A DNA stretch of 6,484 nucleotides from JBFMFB01 sp040752115 (GTDB lineage: Bacteria > Pseudomonadota > Gammaproteobacteria > Burkholderiales > Sulfuricellaceae). Numbering within the stretch: the stretch's first letter is position 1; every line of letters starts with the position of its first letter. A program made the translations under genes and the position numbers. The DNA lies in NCBI GenBank assembly GCA_040752115.1, contig JBFMFB010000062.1, positions 1-6,484 of the forward strand. Direction: 5' to 3'. This document shows positions 1 to 5,886 of the stretch, in pieces. The notes beneath the pieces were generated by a model, which saw only the letters and a program-made list of their open reading frames with translations, made no database searches and was not told the origin of the DNA.

Positions 1-1243
1 TTTGCCCCTGGTAATGACTGAAATCCTTTTTCACCGCCAGGGTCGCGGAAGTGAAAATCCATGCGCGCGGCTGACCGTTGATCTGCTTCTGGAAGATTTC
101 CGCGATGGACAGGGGGGTGGCGTTCAGCTGCAGCGCATGGTTGAACACCTCGACCCAGCGGACGTATTCCCGATTTTCGTCGTTGGTCCAGTGTCGTGTT
201 CGGGCAGAGAGTTCCTGTCCACGCTGCCAGCAGTTCTTCAGTCCTTCACTGCGTTCCGCTTGGCTTTCCAGCAGCCTGATCAATTCGTCCAGCCGGTTTT
301 GAACCGCGCCCAGCGCATCCCTGAAGCCGGCAAAACCTTCCGCCTTTTGCGCCGGCAGCCGTCCGCCCTCCTGCGAAAAAACCAGACGCAGGTCGCGCGC
401 GGCCTTTTCCAGCGCCGCCGTTCCCTCCTCTAGTGCAGCGAAATCGCGGGCGGAGGCGATGTATTCGGTGTGGGTGTCGCGGGCAAGTTCCAGCAGCTGG
501 CTGGTGGAAACGCTGTCGCCGAAGAACAGGCTGGCGGTTTCCGGAAGCTGGTGGGCCTCGTCGAAGATCACCGTGTTGCTGGCGGGCAGGAGCTCCGCCA
601 GGCCTTCATCGCGCAGCATGACGTCGGCGAAGAACAGGTGGTGGTTGACCACCACCACGTCTGCGGCCTGTGCGCGCTTGCGCGCTTCCATCACGAAGCA
701 TTCCTTGTGGTAGGCGCAGTCCTGTCCCAGGCAATTGTCGCGGGTGGAAGTGACGAGCGACCAGATGCCGGCGTCTTCCGGCACCGCTCCCAGGCCGCTC
801 TTGTCGCCGCTGTCGCTGATGCCGGCATAGCGCTCGATCAGCGGCAGGTATTTCACGTCCTCGCGGCTGAAAAAACGGCCGTCGGTTTTGGCTCGCTCCA
901 GGTGGTAGCGGCAGATGTAATTGGCGCGCCCCTTGAGCATCGCCACCGTCACCGACACCTTGAGCGCGCTGCGCACCGCCGGGATGTCGCGGTTGAAGAG
1001 CTGATCCTGCAGGGTCTTGGTACCGGTGGAGATGATCACCTTGCCGCCGGACAGCAGCGCAGGGACAAGATAGGCGAAGGTCTTGCCGGTACCGGTGCCC
1101 GCCTCGGCCACCAGGATTTCGTGCTTTTCGATCGCCGCGGCGATGGCCTGCGCCATTTCCAGCTGCTGCGGGCGCGGGCGATAGCTGGAAGCAGCCCCGG
1201 CCAGCACACCTTCGGCGGAGAATACGGATTCGAGGTCGAGCAT
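1..1243 (-). CDS. yoaA: YoaA/DinG-family ATP-dependent DNA helicase with Fe-S cluster (3' part missing)
   Basis: Superfamily 2, XPD-like 5'-3' DNA helicase with an iron-sulfur cluster; YoaA in E. coli works in replication-fork repair. Reading in from the ATG at 1243 gives 414 residues before the window ends. Visible in order: Walker A (AEAGTGTGKT, residues 46-55); the motif STGTKTLQDQL (72-82); four Fe-S cysteines at C111, C171, C176 and C182, the last three in DNCLGQDCAYHKECF; the VVVVNHHLF stretch (196-204); the DEAH box (228-231); and motif III-like FTSATL (397-402). From memory of E. coli YoaA (about 636 aa) the match is close throughout, so about one third, the second RecA-like domain, lies outside. 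The start is the only good ATG: the upstream frame meets the stop codon of the preceding gene. No Shine-Dalgarno sequence precedes it; the 18-base gap suggests translational coupling to the upstream ABC1 gene. DinG is the alternative name, but the NHHLF region and length favour YoaA. Confidence 0.95.
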   Translation of the reverse strand, partial: MLDLESVFSAEGVLAGAASSYRPRPQQLEMAQAIAAAIEKHEILVAEAGTGTGKTFAYLVPALLSGGKVIISTGTKTLQDQLFNRDIPAVRSALKVSVTVAMLKGRANYICRYHLERAKTDGRFFSREDVKYLPLIERYAGISDSGDKSGLGAVPEDAGIWSLVTSTRDNCLGQDCAYHKECFVMEARKRAQAADVVVVNHHLFFADVMLRDEGLAELLPASNTVIFDEAHQLPETASLFFGDSVSTSQLLELARDTHTEYIASARDFAALEEGTAALEKAARDLRLVFSQEGGRLPAQKAEGFAGFRDALGAVQNRLDELIRLLESQAERSEGLKNCWQRGQELSARTRHWTNDENREYVRWVEVFNHALQLNATPLSIAEIFQKQINGQPRAWIFTSATLAVKKDFSHYQGQ

Positions 1244-1261
1244 GGCCGCGGCTAAAGGAGG

Positions 1262-2953
1262 CTATTCTTCCTTGTTCGAGCGCCAGATGGAGAAGATCAG
1301 CCAGGAGCTGTTGACGAACGCCAGCAGGAAGCCGAAAAAACCGAGCAGGCCATATATCGACAAACCGAGCAGCGAGGGGCCGCCCTCGACCGTCATCACG
1401 ATGGAGGAGCCGATGATCATGGAAGCGGTCAGCACCCCCAACGTCAGCCGGTTGGTGCTCTTGTCGAGCTGGTGACCGAAGTGGTCCAGGCGCTTCAGGT
1501 CGAGGTCGATCTTGAACTTGCCGCGGCGCGCCTCCTTGATCACGTGGGACAGATCGCGCGGCAGGCCGGTGACGATCGACATGATGTCCTTGAGGTCGCG
1601 CTGGCCGCGCCTGAGCAGGGCAGAAGGCATGTAGCGATCGGTTATCACGCGGCGCACGAAGGGGGTGAGATGGTGGACGAGCTGAAAATCAGGATCGAGC
1701 TGGCGGCCGAGCCCTTCCAGCGTGATCAGCGCCTTGAACAGCAGCGTCAGATCGGACGGCAGGACAATGGAATGCTCGCGCATGATCGCGGTCAGCTCCT
1801 GCAGCATGGTGCCGAGCCTGATGTCCTTGAGCGCGAGATTTTCGTAATTCGCCACAAATTCGCCCACATCGCTCGCCAGCTTGGGCTCATCCACATAGGC
1901 TTCGCCCGTCCATTCCAGCAACACCTCCATCATGCCTTCTTCGTCCTTCCGCGCCAGCGCGGCAAGCAGATCCACGAGCTGGTTGCGCCGATCCGTGGTC
2001 AGCCGCCCCACCATGCCGAAATCGAGGATGGCAAGGCGATTTTCCGGGAGGTAGAACACGTTGCCGGGATGCGGGTCGGCATGGAAGTAGCCGTCTATCA
2101 GGATCATCTTGAGCACCGCATCCGCCCCGCGGGCGGCCAGCAGCTTGCGATCCAGCCCGGCCGCTTCGACCGCTGCAAGATCGTTGCCCGGGATGCCTTC
2201 GATCCGCTGCTGCACGTTCATTACTTCACTGGTCCACTCCCAATAGAGCTTGGGAATTACCACTGTCGGATCATCGGCAAAATTGGCGACGAAGCGGTCG
2301 ATATTGCGTCCTTCCAGCGCCAGATCGAGCTCGCGCCGCAGCGAGCGCGCAAATTCGCTGACGATCTGCGTAGGCTGATAGCGCCTCATCTCGGGCACTT
2401 CGAGCTCGACCAGCCGGGCGATGTGCGACAGGATGCGCAGATCCGCGTCGATTTTCTGCCGGATGCCGGGACGGCGGATTTTCAGGGCGACAGGGGTTCC
2501 ATCCGGCAGCCTGGCGAGATGCACCTGGGCAATGGAAGCGGAAGCGACGGGCGTGAGCTGCAGCTCCGGAAAAACTTCCTGCGGCTGGCGCCCCAACGCT
2601 CCCACCAGTTCCGGCAGCAGCGCCTCGAAAGGAACCGGCGGAACTTCGCTTTGCAGCTTCTCGAACTCCGCGATCCAGGTGGGCGGGAACATGTCCACCC
2701 GGGTCGCCAGCACCTGTCCGAGCTTGACGAAGGTGGGGCCCAGCTCCTCCAGCGCCCGCCGCACCCGGACGTGGGGTTCGAGCTGGGCGATGTCGCTGGA
2801 TTCCTTCCAGTGCAGAATGCGGCCGGCGCGTTCGAGCAGGGTTCCGATGCCGAGGCGGCGCACCAGCGGCCCCCCGCCGTAGCGGATCAGAATGGAAGTG
2901 ATTTCATGCAGGCGGGAAAGATCCCGCATGATGTTGATGGTTTCCAGAAACAT
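1262..2953 (-). CDS. ABC1/AarF/UbiB-family kinase-like membrane protein
   Basis: Atypical protein-kinase-like (ADCK/UbiB) protein, 563 aa from the ATG at 2953. Visible: the family hallmark KLGQ (77-80) in ELGPTFVKLGQ, the alanine-rich nucleotide loop ASASIAQVH (137-145), a VALKI lysine (K158), ELDLALE (208-214), the catalytic-type HADPHPGN (291-298), metal-binding DFG (311-313), and two hydrophobic C-terminal helices at about 504-523 and 527-549 that should anchor it in the inner membrane. The family supports ubiquinone synthesis or lipid/quinone handling. Canonical proteobacterial UbiB, as I recall it, has HADMHPGN; the HADPHPGN form and the lack of ubiE/ubiJ nearby suggest a paralogue rather than the housekeeping UbiB, so no symbol is given. 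A TTG at 2974, six bases after the preceding stop with AAGGG just before it, would add seven residues; ATG was preferred because MFLETINIMRDL fits remembered relatives. It is second in the apparent operon, 27 bases after the phasin-like gene. Confidence 0.92.
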   Translation of the reverse strand: MFLETINIMRDLSRLHEITSILIRYGGGPLVRRLGIGTLLERAGRILHWKESSDIAQLEPHVRVRRALEELGPTFVKLGQVLATRVDMFPPTWIAEFEKLQSEVPPVPFEALLPELVGALGRQPQEVFPELQLTPVASASIAQVHLARLPDGTPVALKIRRPGIRQKIDADLRILSHIARLVELEVPEMRRYQPTQIVSEFARSLRRELDLALEGRNIDRFVANFADDPTVVIPKLYWEWTSEVMNVQQRIEGIPGNDLAAVEAAGLDRKLLAARGADAVLKMILIDGYFHADPHPGNVFYLPENRLAILDFGMVGRLTTDRRNQLVDLLAALARKDEEGMMEVLLEWTGEAYVDEPKLASDVGEFVANYENLALKDIRLGTMLQELTAIMREHSIVLPSDLTLLFKALITLEGLGRQLDPDFQLVHHLTPFVRRVITDRYMPSALLRRGQRDLKDIMSIVTGLPRDLSHVIKEARRGKFKIDLDLKRLDHFGHQLDKSTNRLTLGVLTASMIIGSSIVMTVEGGPSLLGLSIYGLLGFFGFLLAFVNSSWLIFSIWRSNKEE

Positions 2954-2980
2954 GAAGCGGCGGCTTTCTTCCAATCGCCC

Positions 2981-3640
2981 TTATTTTTTCTCGCTCTTCT
3001 CGCGCAGCGCGTCGGCCATGCCGGCCAGAATGCCGCTTGCCAGCGCCGCCAAGCGGCTGCTGAACGCATGCGCCGCCTCCTGTCCCGCGGCCTTGCCTCC
3101 AGCCAGCGTGGCGGACAGCCGGTTGCCCAGCTCGTTCACCGTCGCGGCGACGCTGGTGCCCGTGTCGGTGCCGGTGCGACGCGCGTGCGCCACCAGTTCG
3201 TTGAGTTCCTGCTTGACCTTGGTGCCCGCCGCATCGGCCACCTGGCTGACGGTCGACAGAAAATCTTCTTCCATCTTTTTCAGGTTGTCTAACGCTTGCT
3301 TCAGATCGTGCTCGGTGAAATCCTTGCTCTGCGAGGCCAGCTGCTGCAACGCCAGGTGGGTGGCCTGTGCGGATTTCTGAAGCGCCTCGTCGAGGCCGGA
3401 AATGGCCTGCGACAGCGCCGCGCGGACTTCGCCACCGCGCTTCTCCGCGCCGATGCTGACACCCTCCGTCACCGCGCGGACCACTTCCTTGATCCCGGCA
3501 GAATCCAGCTTGCGGCTTTGAATTGCCCGCAAGGTCAGGTCGCGAACTTTTGCTTTGATATCGGTTTCCTGCTGCACCGATTCGACCGCCGCGCTTTTGA
3601 TCTCTTCGGCCGAAAGCTTGGATGTATTATTTTCTGCCAT
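2981..3640 (-). CDS. Phasin-like, all-helical soluble protein of unknown function
   Basis: A 219-residue protein I cannot assign to a characterised family. It has no proline, cysteine, tryptophan or tyrosine, is rich in Ala, Lys, Glu, Gln, Leu and Ser, and shows amphipathic heptad-like patterns over nearly its whole length, as in phasins and apolipoprotein-like coat proteins. A more distinctive N-terminal block, KVRDLTLRAI...IKEVVRAVTEGVSIGAEKRGGEVRAAL (31-76), is followed by helical segments (78-125 and 125-155), a Gly/Thr-rich turn (155-163), and an Ala/Leu-rich C-terminal helix (191-212) ending in a charged EKSEKK tail. No signal peptide or strong membrane segment, so probably cytoplasmic, perhaps bound to a lipid or granule surface. 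Start ATG is supported by AAGGAG seven bases upstream. It leads the apparent operon with the ABC1 kinase and YoaA. A role in polyhydroxyalkanoate granules is only a guess from composition; no PHA gene is visible. Confidence 0.85.
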   Translation of the reverse strand: MAENNTSKLSAEEIKSAAVESVQQETDIKAKVRDLTLRAIQSRKLDSAGIKEVVRAVTEGVSIGAEKRGGEVRAALSQAISGLDEALQKSAQATHLALQQLASQSKDFTEHDLKQALDNLKKMEEDFLSTVSQVADAAGTKVKQELNELVAHARRTGTDTGTSVAATVNELGNRLSATLAGGKAAGQEAAHAFSSRLAALASGILAGMADALREKSEKK

Positions 3641-3647
3641 GCTGGTT

Positions 3648-3653
3648 CTCCTT
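3648..3653 (-). promoter_or_regulatory. Ribosome binding site of the phasin-like gene
   Basis: Reads AAGGAG on the minus strand, seven bases before the ATG at 3640. It fixes that start and is the strongest Shine-Dalgarno sequence of the left operon, fitting a protein made in quantity. A possible -10 (TATGAT, minus strand, 3681-3676) lies upstream, but no convincing -35 goes with it. Confidence 0.8.
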
Positions 3654-3719
3654 ATGGTGATTGGTCGGGGATACGATCATATTAGCCCAAACTTTGCCCT
3701 GCCATGAACAATAATTCAC

Positions 3720-3747
3720 TTTACACCACCGCGAAATTCATTAGAAT
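3720..3747 (+). promoter_or_regulatory. Sigma-70-like promoter of the NlpC/P60 gene
   Basis: TTTACA (3720-3725; 5 of 6 to TTGACA), a 16-base spacer, then TAGAAT (3742-3747; 5 of 6 to TATAAT). Transcription would begin about 3754-3755, one or two bases before the ATG at 3756, so the message may be leaderless. Consistent with this, the 20 bases before the ATG contain no Shine-Dalgarno sequence. This lies in the 115-base divergent intergenic region 3641-3755, which otherwise shows nothing but the phasin-gene leader. Confidence 0.6.
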
Positions 3748-3755
3748 TCCTAGCC

Positions 3756-4286
3756 ATGCGACCCCACTGGCTTGTCCTGATTAGCTGTTTGATGACCCTG
3801 CCGGCACAGGCGCTGGAGCAGCCCGATGTCCCAACTCCGGGTGAAGCGCTCGCTCCCGCTGCCCGCCCTTCGCAAGTCGCTCCCTCATCCGACGTCATCA
3901 TGTATGCCCTCAGCCTGATCGGGGTGAATTACAAATATGGCGGAACCTCCCCCGCCACCGGCTTGGACTGCAGCGGCTTCGTCAAACATGTGTTCGACCA
4001 GACGACCGGACTTTCGCTGCCGCACAACGCCCTCGCCATCAGCCGCTTCGGCAGCAAGATTTCGACGAACGAACTGCAGCCGGGGGATCTGGTATTCTTC
4101 AAGACGCTGCGCCGCGCGTTTTCCCACGTCGGAATCTATCTCGGCGACAACCGTTTCGTGCACGCCGCCACCAACGGCGGCGGCGTGGAAATCGTCAGCC
4201 TGAAGGAATCCTACTGGGCCAAGCGCTTCAACGGGGCGCGGCGGCTCCTGTTTTCGCGTCAAACTCCTGAAGTTTCCGCCGAATAA
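3756..4286 (+). CDS. Exported NlpC/P60-family peptidoglycan endopeptidase
   Basis: A 176-aa periplasmic cysteine peptidase of the NlpC/P60 type, which cuts peptide stems of peptidoglycan (typically at D-Glu-meso-diaminopimelate). Residues 1-19 form a signal peptide with likely cleavage after AQA; a Pro/Ala-rich linker (22-44) follows; the single catalytic domain spans about 46-168. Catalytic residues: Cys72 in LDCSGFV, His124 in FSHVGIYLG, His136 in FVHAA. YKYGGTSPATGLDCSG and LQPGDLVFF are standard family motifs. The size fits minimal Spr/MepS- or NlpC-like enzymes, but there is no lipobox cysteine at the signal-peptide end (the only early Cys is at position 11, inside the hydrophobic core), so a soluble periplasmic enzyme is more likely than a lipoprotein. 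No Shine-Dalgarno sequence. The last 59 bases overlap the 3' end of the convergent patatin gene. Confidence 0.93.
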   Translation: MRPHWLVLISCLMTLPAQALEQPDVPTPGEALAPAARPSQVAPSSDVIMYALSLIGVNYKYGGTSPATGLDCSGFVKHVFDQTTGLSLPHNALAISRFGSKISTNELQPGDLVFFKTLRRAFSHVGIYLGDNRFVHAATNGGGVEIVSLKESYWAKRFNGARRLLFSRQTPEVSAE

Positions 4287-5154
4287 GCGGCAATGCGGCC
4301 TGCGCCGCTTTCTCTCCTTCCAGTATCGCCAGGTGTTTCTTCTCGAAATCCGATGCCCCGACCGCGGCCAGGTTGGGGCGAATCACGATATCGGCTTCCG
4401 CCATTTCATAGGTGCTGATGGCCTGACCCATTATGCTGAACGTTTGCAGCAGCATATCCACGAAGTCATTCACCTTCTGGTATTTCGGCTTGCTCGAAAT
4501 ATCCACCGCGATCACGACGTCCGCTCCCATGGCGCGCGCTGCCCTGACCGGAACCGGGCTCACCAGCCCGCCGTCCACATACTCCCGCCCATTGATGCCG
4601 ACCGGCTGAAACAGGCCCGGCACGCTGCTTGAAGCGCGCACCGCCATGCCGGTATTGCCGCGGCGAAACACGATCTGCTCGCCCGTCTGCAAATCGGTCG
4701 CCACCGCGGCGAAGGGCTTGCCGAGTTTCTCGATCGGCCTGTTCTGAACCGCCTTGTTGATGAAATTCTGCAACTGTTCGCCCTTGAGGAAACCCCGGTT
4801 CGGCATGACCCAGTCGCCCACTGCCGCCTCGTCGAGCTGGAACGCAACCTTCTGCAATTCGAACCCGTTGTAGCCGCCCGCATAGAGCGCGCCGACCACG
4901 CTGCCGGCGCTGGTTCCCGCCACCATCTCCGGCACGATTCCCTGCGCTTCCAGCACCTTGATCACCCCAACATGGGCGAAGCCGCGCACTGCACCGCCGC
5001 CCAATACCAGTGCGACTTTCGGCGGTTTTTGGGCAACCGGCGGCGGCAAAACCGCAGCCGGGGGCGAACCCCCGACCTCAGGCCGGGTGGCGCACGCTGC
5101 CAGCAGCTGCAGCAGCAAAAAAACGAGCACGGAGCGATAAAGTCTGGAAATCAT
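4228..5154 (-). CDS. Patatin-like phospholipase lipoprotein (RssA/NTE-type)
   Basis: A 308-aa predicted serine acyl hydrolase of the patatin family, acting on phospholipids or other acyl esters. Residues 1-20 are a lipoprotein signal with lipobox LAAC and lipidation Cys21; Ala at +2 favours the outer membrane. A Pro/Ala linker (29-44) leads to the patatin domain: oxyanion motif LGGGAVRGFAHVG (51-63), nucleophile Ser82 in GTSAG, and catalytic Asp194 in VDGG, so the Ser-Asp dyad is intact. No beta-barrel or POTRA domain follows, so it is not a PlpD-type autotransporter. The ATG at 5154 was chosen because the signal peptide fits and a TATAAT lies just upstream; a TTG at 5193 would add 13 residues but lies before the predicted transcript start. 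The specific substrate cannot be told from sequence. Its 3' end overlaps the convergent NlpC/P60 gene by 59 bases. Confidence 0.92.
   Translation of the reverse strand: MISRLYRSVLVFLLLQLLAACATRPEVGGSPPAAVLPPPVAQKPPKVALVLGGGAVRGFAHVGVIKVLEAQGIVPEMVAGTSAGSVVGALYAGGYNGFELQKVAFQLDEAAVGDWVMPNRGFLKGEQLQNFINKAVQNRPIEKLGKPFAAVATDLQTGEQIVFRRGNTGMAVRASSSVPGLFQPVGINGREYVDGGLVSPVPVRAARAMGADVVIAVDISSKPKYQKVNDFVDMLLQTFSIMGQAISTYEMAEADIVIRPNLAAVGASDFEKKHLAILEGEKAAQAALPLIRRKLQEFDAKTGAAAPR
4285..4316 (+). terminator. Possible weak terminator hairpin after the NlpC/P60 gene
   Basis: AAGCGGC (4285-4291) and GCCGCTT (4304-4310) form a perfect 7-bp stem with a 12-base loop, beginning inside the NlpC stop codon and followed by TCTCTC. 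The pyrimidine tail is poor in T, and the same bases encode part of the patatin protein on the other strand, so the structure could be incidental. Its position immediately after the stop is what makes it credible. Confidence 0.4.
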
Positions 5155-5181
5155 TCGCGAGACCACTGGAGCAAAATTACC

Positions 5182-5187
5182 ATTATA
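5182..5187 (-). promoter_or_regulatory. -10 element of the patatin-lipoprotein gene
   Basis: A perfect TATAAT on the minus strand. Transcription would start near 5175, leaving about 20 bases before the ATG at 5154. No good -35 lies at 16-18 bases, so an activator or weak basal expression is possible. This also argues against translation from the TTG at 5193. Confidence 0.5.
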
Positions 5188-5240
5188 AAACAATTGACAC
5201 GCGATCCTTCTCAGATTTTTCCTTAATCAAAAAATATCGC

Positions 5241-5269
5241 TTGCAAATAGTAATAATTCTCAATATTAT
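5241..5269 (+). promoter_or_regulatory. Sigma-70 promoter of the P19-porin operon
   Basis: TTGCAA (5241-5246; 4 of 6), an exact 17-base spacer, and TATTAT (5264-5269; 5 of 6). Predicted start near 5276, giving a leader of about 56 bases. It sits in an AT-rich island that contrasts with the surrounding GC-rich genes, and the two Fur-box-like palindromes overlap its spacer and start point. Confidence 0.65.
5248..5262 (+). promoter_or_regulatory. Fur box 1 (promoter spacer)
   Basis: TAGTAAT-A-ATTCTCA matches the 7-1-7 Fur consensus TGATAATnATTATCA at 11 of 14 defined positions. It fills the spacer between the -35 and -10, where bound Fe(II)-Fur would block RNA polymerase. Function is inferred from position and the iron-related gene downstream. 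Confidence 0.68.
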
Positions 5270-5278
5270 AAATCTAAT

Positions 5279-5293
5279 TGCGAATCATTCTCA
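5279..5293 (+). promoter_or_regulatory. Fur box 2 (transcription start region)
   Basis: TGCGAAT-C-ATTCTCA also matches 11 of 14 positions of the 7-1-7 Fur consensus. Its right half is identical to that of box 1, and its centre is 31 bases (about three helical turns) away, so two dimers could sit on the same DNA face. It covers about +4 to +18 of the predicted transcript. Confidence 0.72.
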
Positions 5294-5315
5294 CCTGCAT
5301 GTTACTCATAGGGCC

Positions 5316-5326
5316 AAGGAAAAGGA
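5316..5326 (+). promoter_or_regulatory. Ribosome binding site of the P19-type gene
   Basis: Two tandem purine-rich motifs, AAGGA and AAAGGA, the second ending five bases before the ATG at 5332. This decides the start; an in-frame upstream TTG at 5278 lies inside the Fur-box region and lacks such a site. Confidence 0.8.
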
Positions 5327-5331
5327 CCGCC

Positions 5332-5883
5332 ATGACGAAATTCATCAAACATCCGAGCGTTTTCGCTGCGCTTGCCGCAGCGTTATTCGCATCCGCCGCT
5401 GCCGCTGTGGAATACCCAATCGGCGTGCCGCAGCAGCGTTACGGCATGGAAATCAGCGCGGTTTATCTGCAACCGGTGCTGATGGAACCCGACGGCATGA
5501 TGAAAAAGCCCGAAGAATCGGACATTCACATCGAGGCCGACATCCGGGCGCTGGCGAGCAATCCCAACGGCTTCGAGGAAGGTGCGTGGATTCCCTATCT
5601 GGTGGTGAAGTTCGAGCTCAACAAGATCGGCGGCAATGAAAAAATAGCCGGGACCATGATGCCCATGGTCGCCAACGACGGCCCCCATTACGGCGAAAAC
5701 GTCAAGCTTGCGGGTCCCGGCAAATACCGCGTCAAATACACCATCCTGCCGCCCTCCATGAACCAGCACGGGCATTTCGGCCGCCACACCGACCGGCTCA
5801 CCGGCGTGCGCCCATGGTTCAAGCCGTTCGACGTGGAATACGAGTTCACCTATGTCGGCATCGGCAAGAAAGGGGGGTACTGA
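5332..5883 (+). CDS. Periplasmic P19/FetP/FtrA-type iron transport protein
   Basis: A 183-aa protein of the P19/Tp34 (Fe2+/Pb2+ periplasmic transport, Iron_transport) family; members bind copper and help high-affinity iron uptake, usually with an FTR1-type permease. Residues 1-25 are a Sec signal peptide (likely cleavage after the Ala run, before VEYP). The mature part is an immunoglobulin-like beta sandwich. Candidate metal ligands as in P19: Met39/Glu40 in RYGMEI, His66 and Glu68 in HIEAD, Met112 and His119 in MMPMVANDGPHYG, and His152 in GRHTD. The HxE pair and the seven-residue Met-His spacing agree with C. jejuni P19 as I remember it. NQHGHFGRHTD (144-154) adds extra histidines. Preceded by a sigma-70 promoter with two Fur boxes, so expression should rise when iron is scarce. 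The next gene begins three bases after its stop, implying cotranscription. The symbol differs between organisms (fetP, ftrA, p19), so none is given. Confidence 0.92.
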   Translation: MTKFIKHPSVFAALAAALFASAAAAVEYPIGVPQQRYGMEISAVYLQPVLMEPDGMMKKPEESDIHIEADIRALASNPNGFEEGAWIPYLVVKFELNKIGGNEKIAGTMMPMVANDGPHYGENVKLAGPGKYRVKYTILPPSMNQHGHFGRHTDRLTGVRPWFKPFDVEYEFTYVGIGKKGGY

Positions 5884-5886
5884 GCG

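Noticed and set aside
1253..1475. Plus-strand TAAAGGAGG followed by a TTG-started reading frame of about 68 codons
   Set aside because: The ribosome-site match is perfect, but the frame lies antisense to the ABC1 membrane-helix region, has a Pro/Ser-rich, unremarkable sequence, and no promoter was seen. Best explained as a shadow of a real gene.
1472..3292. 606-codon open frame on the plus strand
   Set aside because: It is antisense to the ABC1 and phasin-like genes. Its His-, Arg- and Gln-rich composition is what the complement of GC-rich coding DNA gives; the minus-strand proteins have clear family motifs.
3690..3706. Sigma-54-like TGGCAG on the minus strand upstream of the phasin-like gene
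   Set aside because: The required GC of the -12 element is not at the proper distance.
5199..5213. Third Fur-like site, ending CTTCTCA, near the patatin promoter
   Set aside because: Only about 7 of 14 consensus positions match and the spacing does not fit the other two boxes.
5194..5228. Perfect TTGACA (5194-5199) as a plus-strand -35
   Set aside because: No -10-like hexamer follows at 15-19 bases (T-rich ATTTTTCC instead). The TTGCAA/TATTAT pair downstream is properly spaced and overlaps the Fur boxes.
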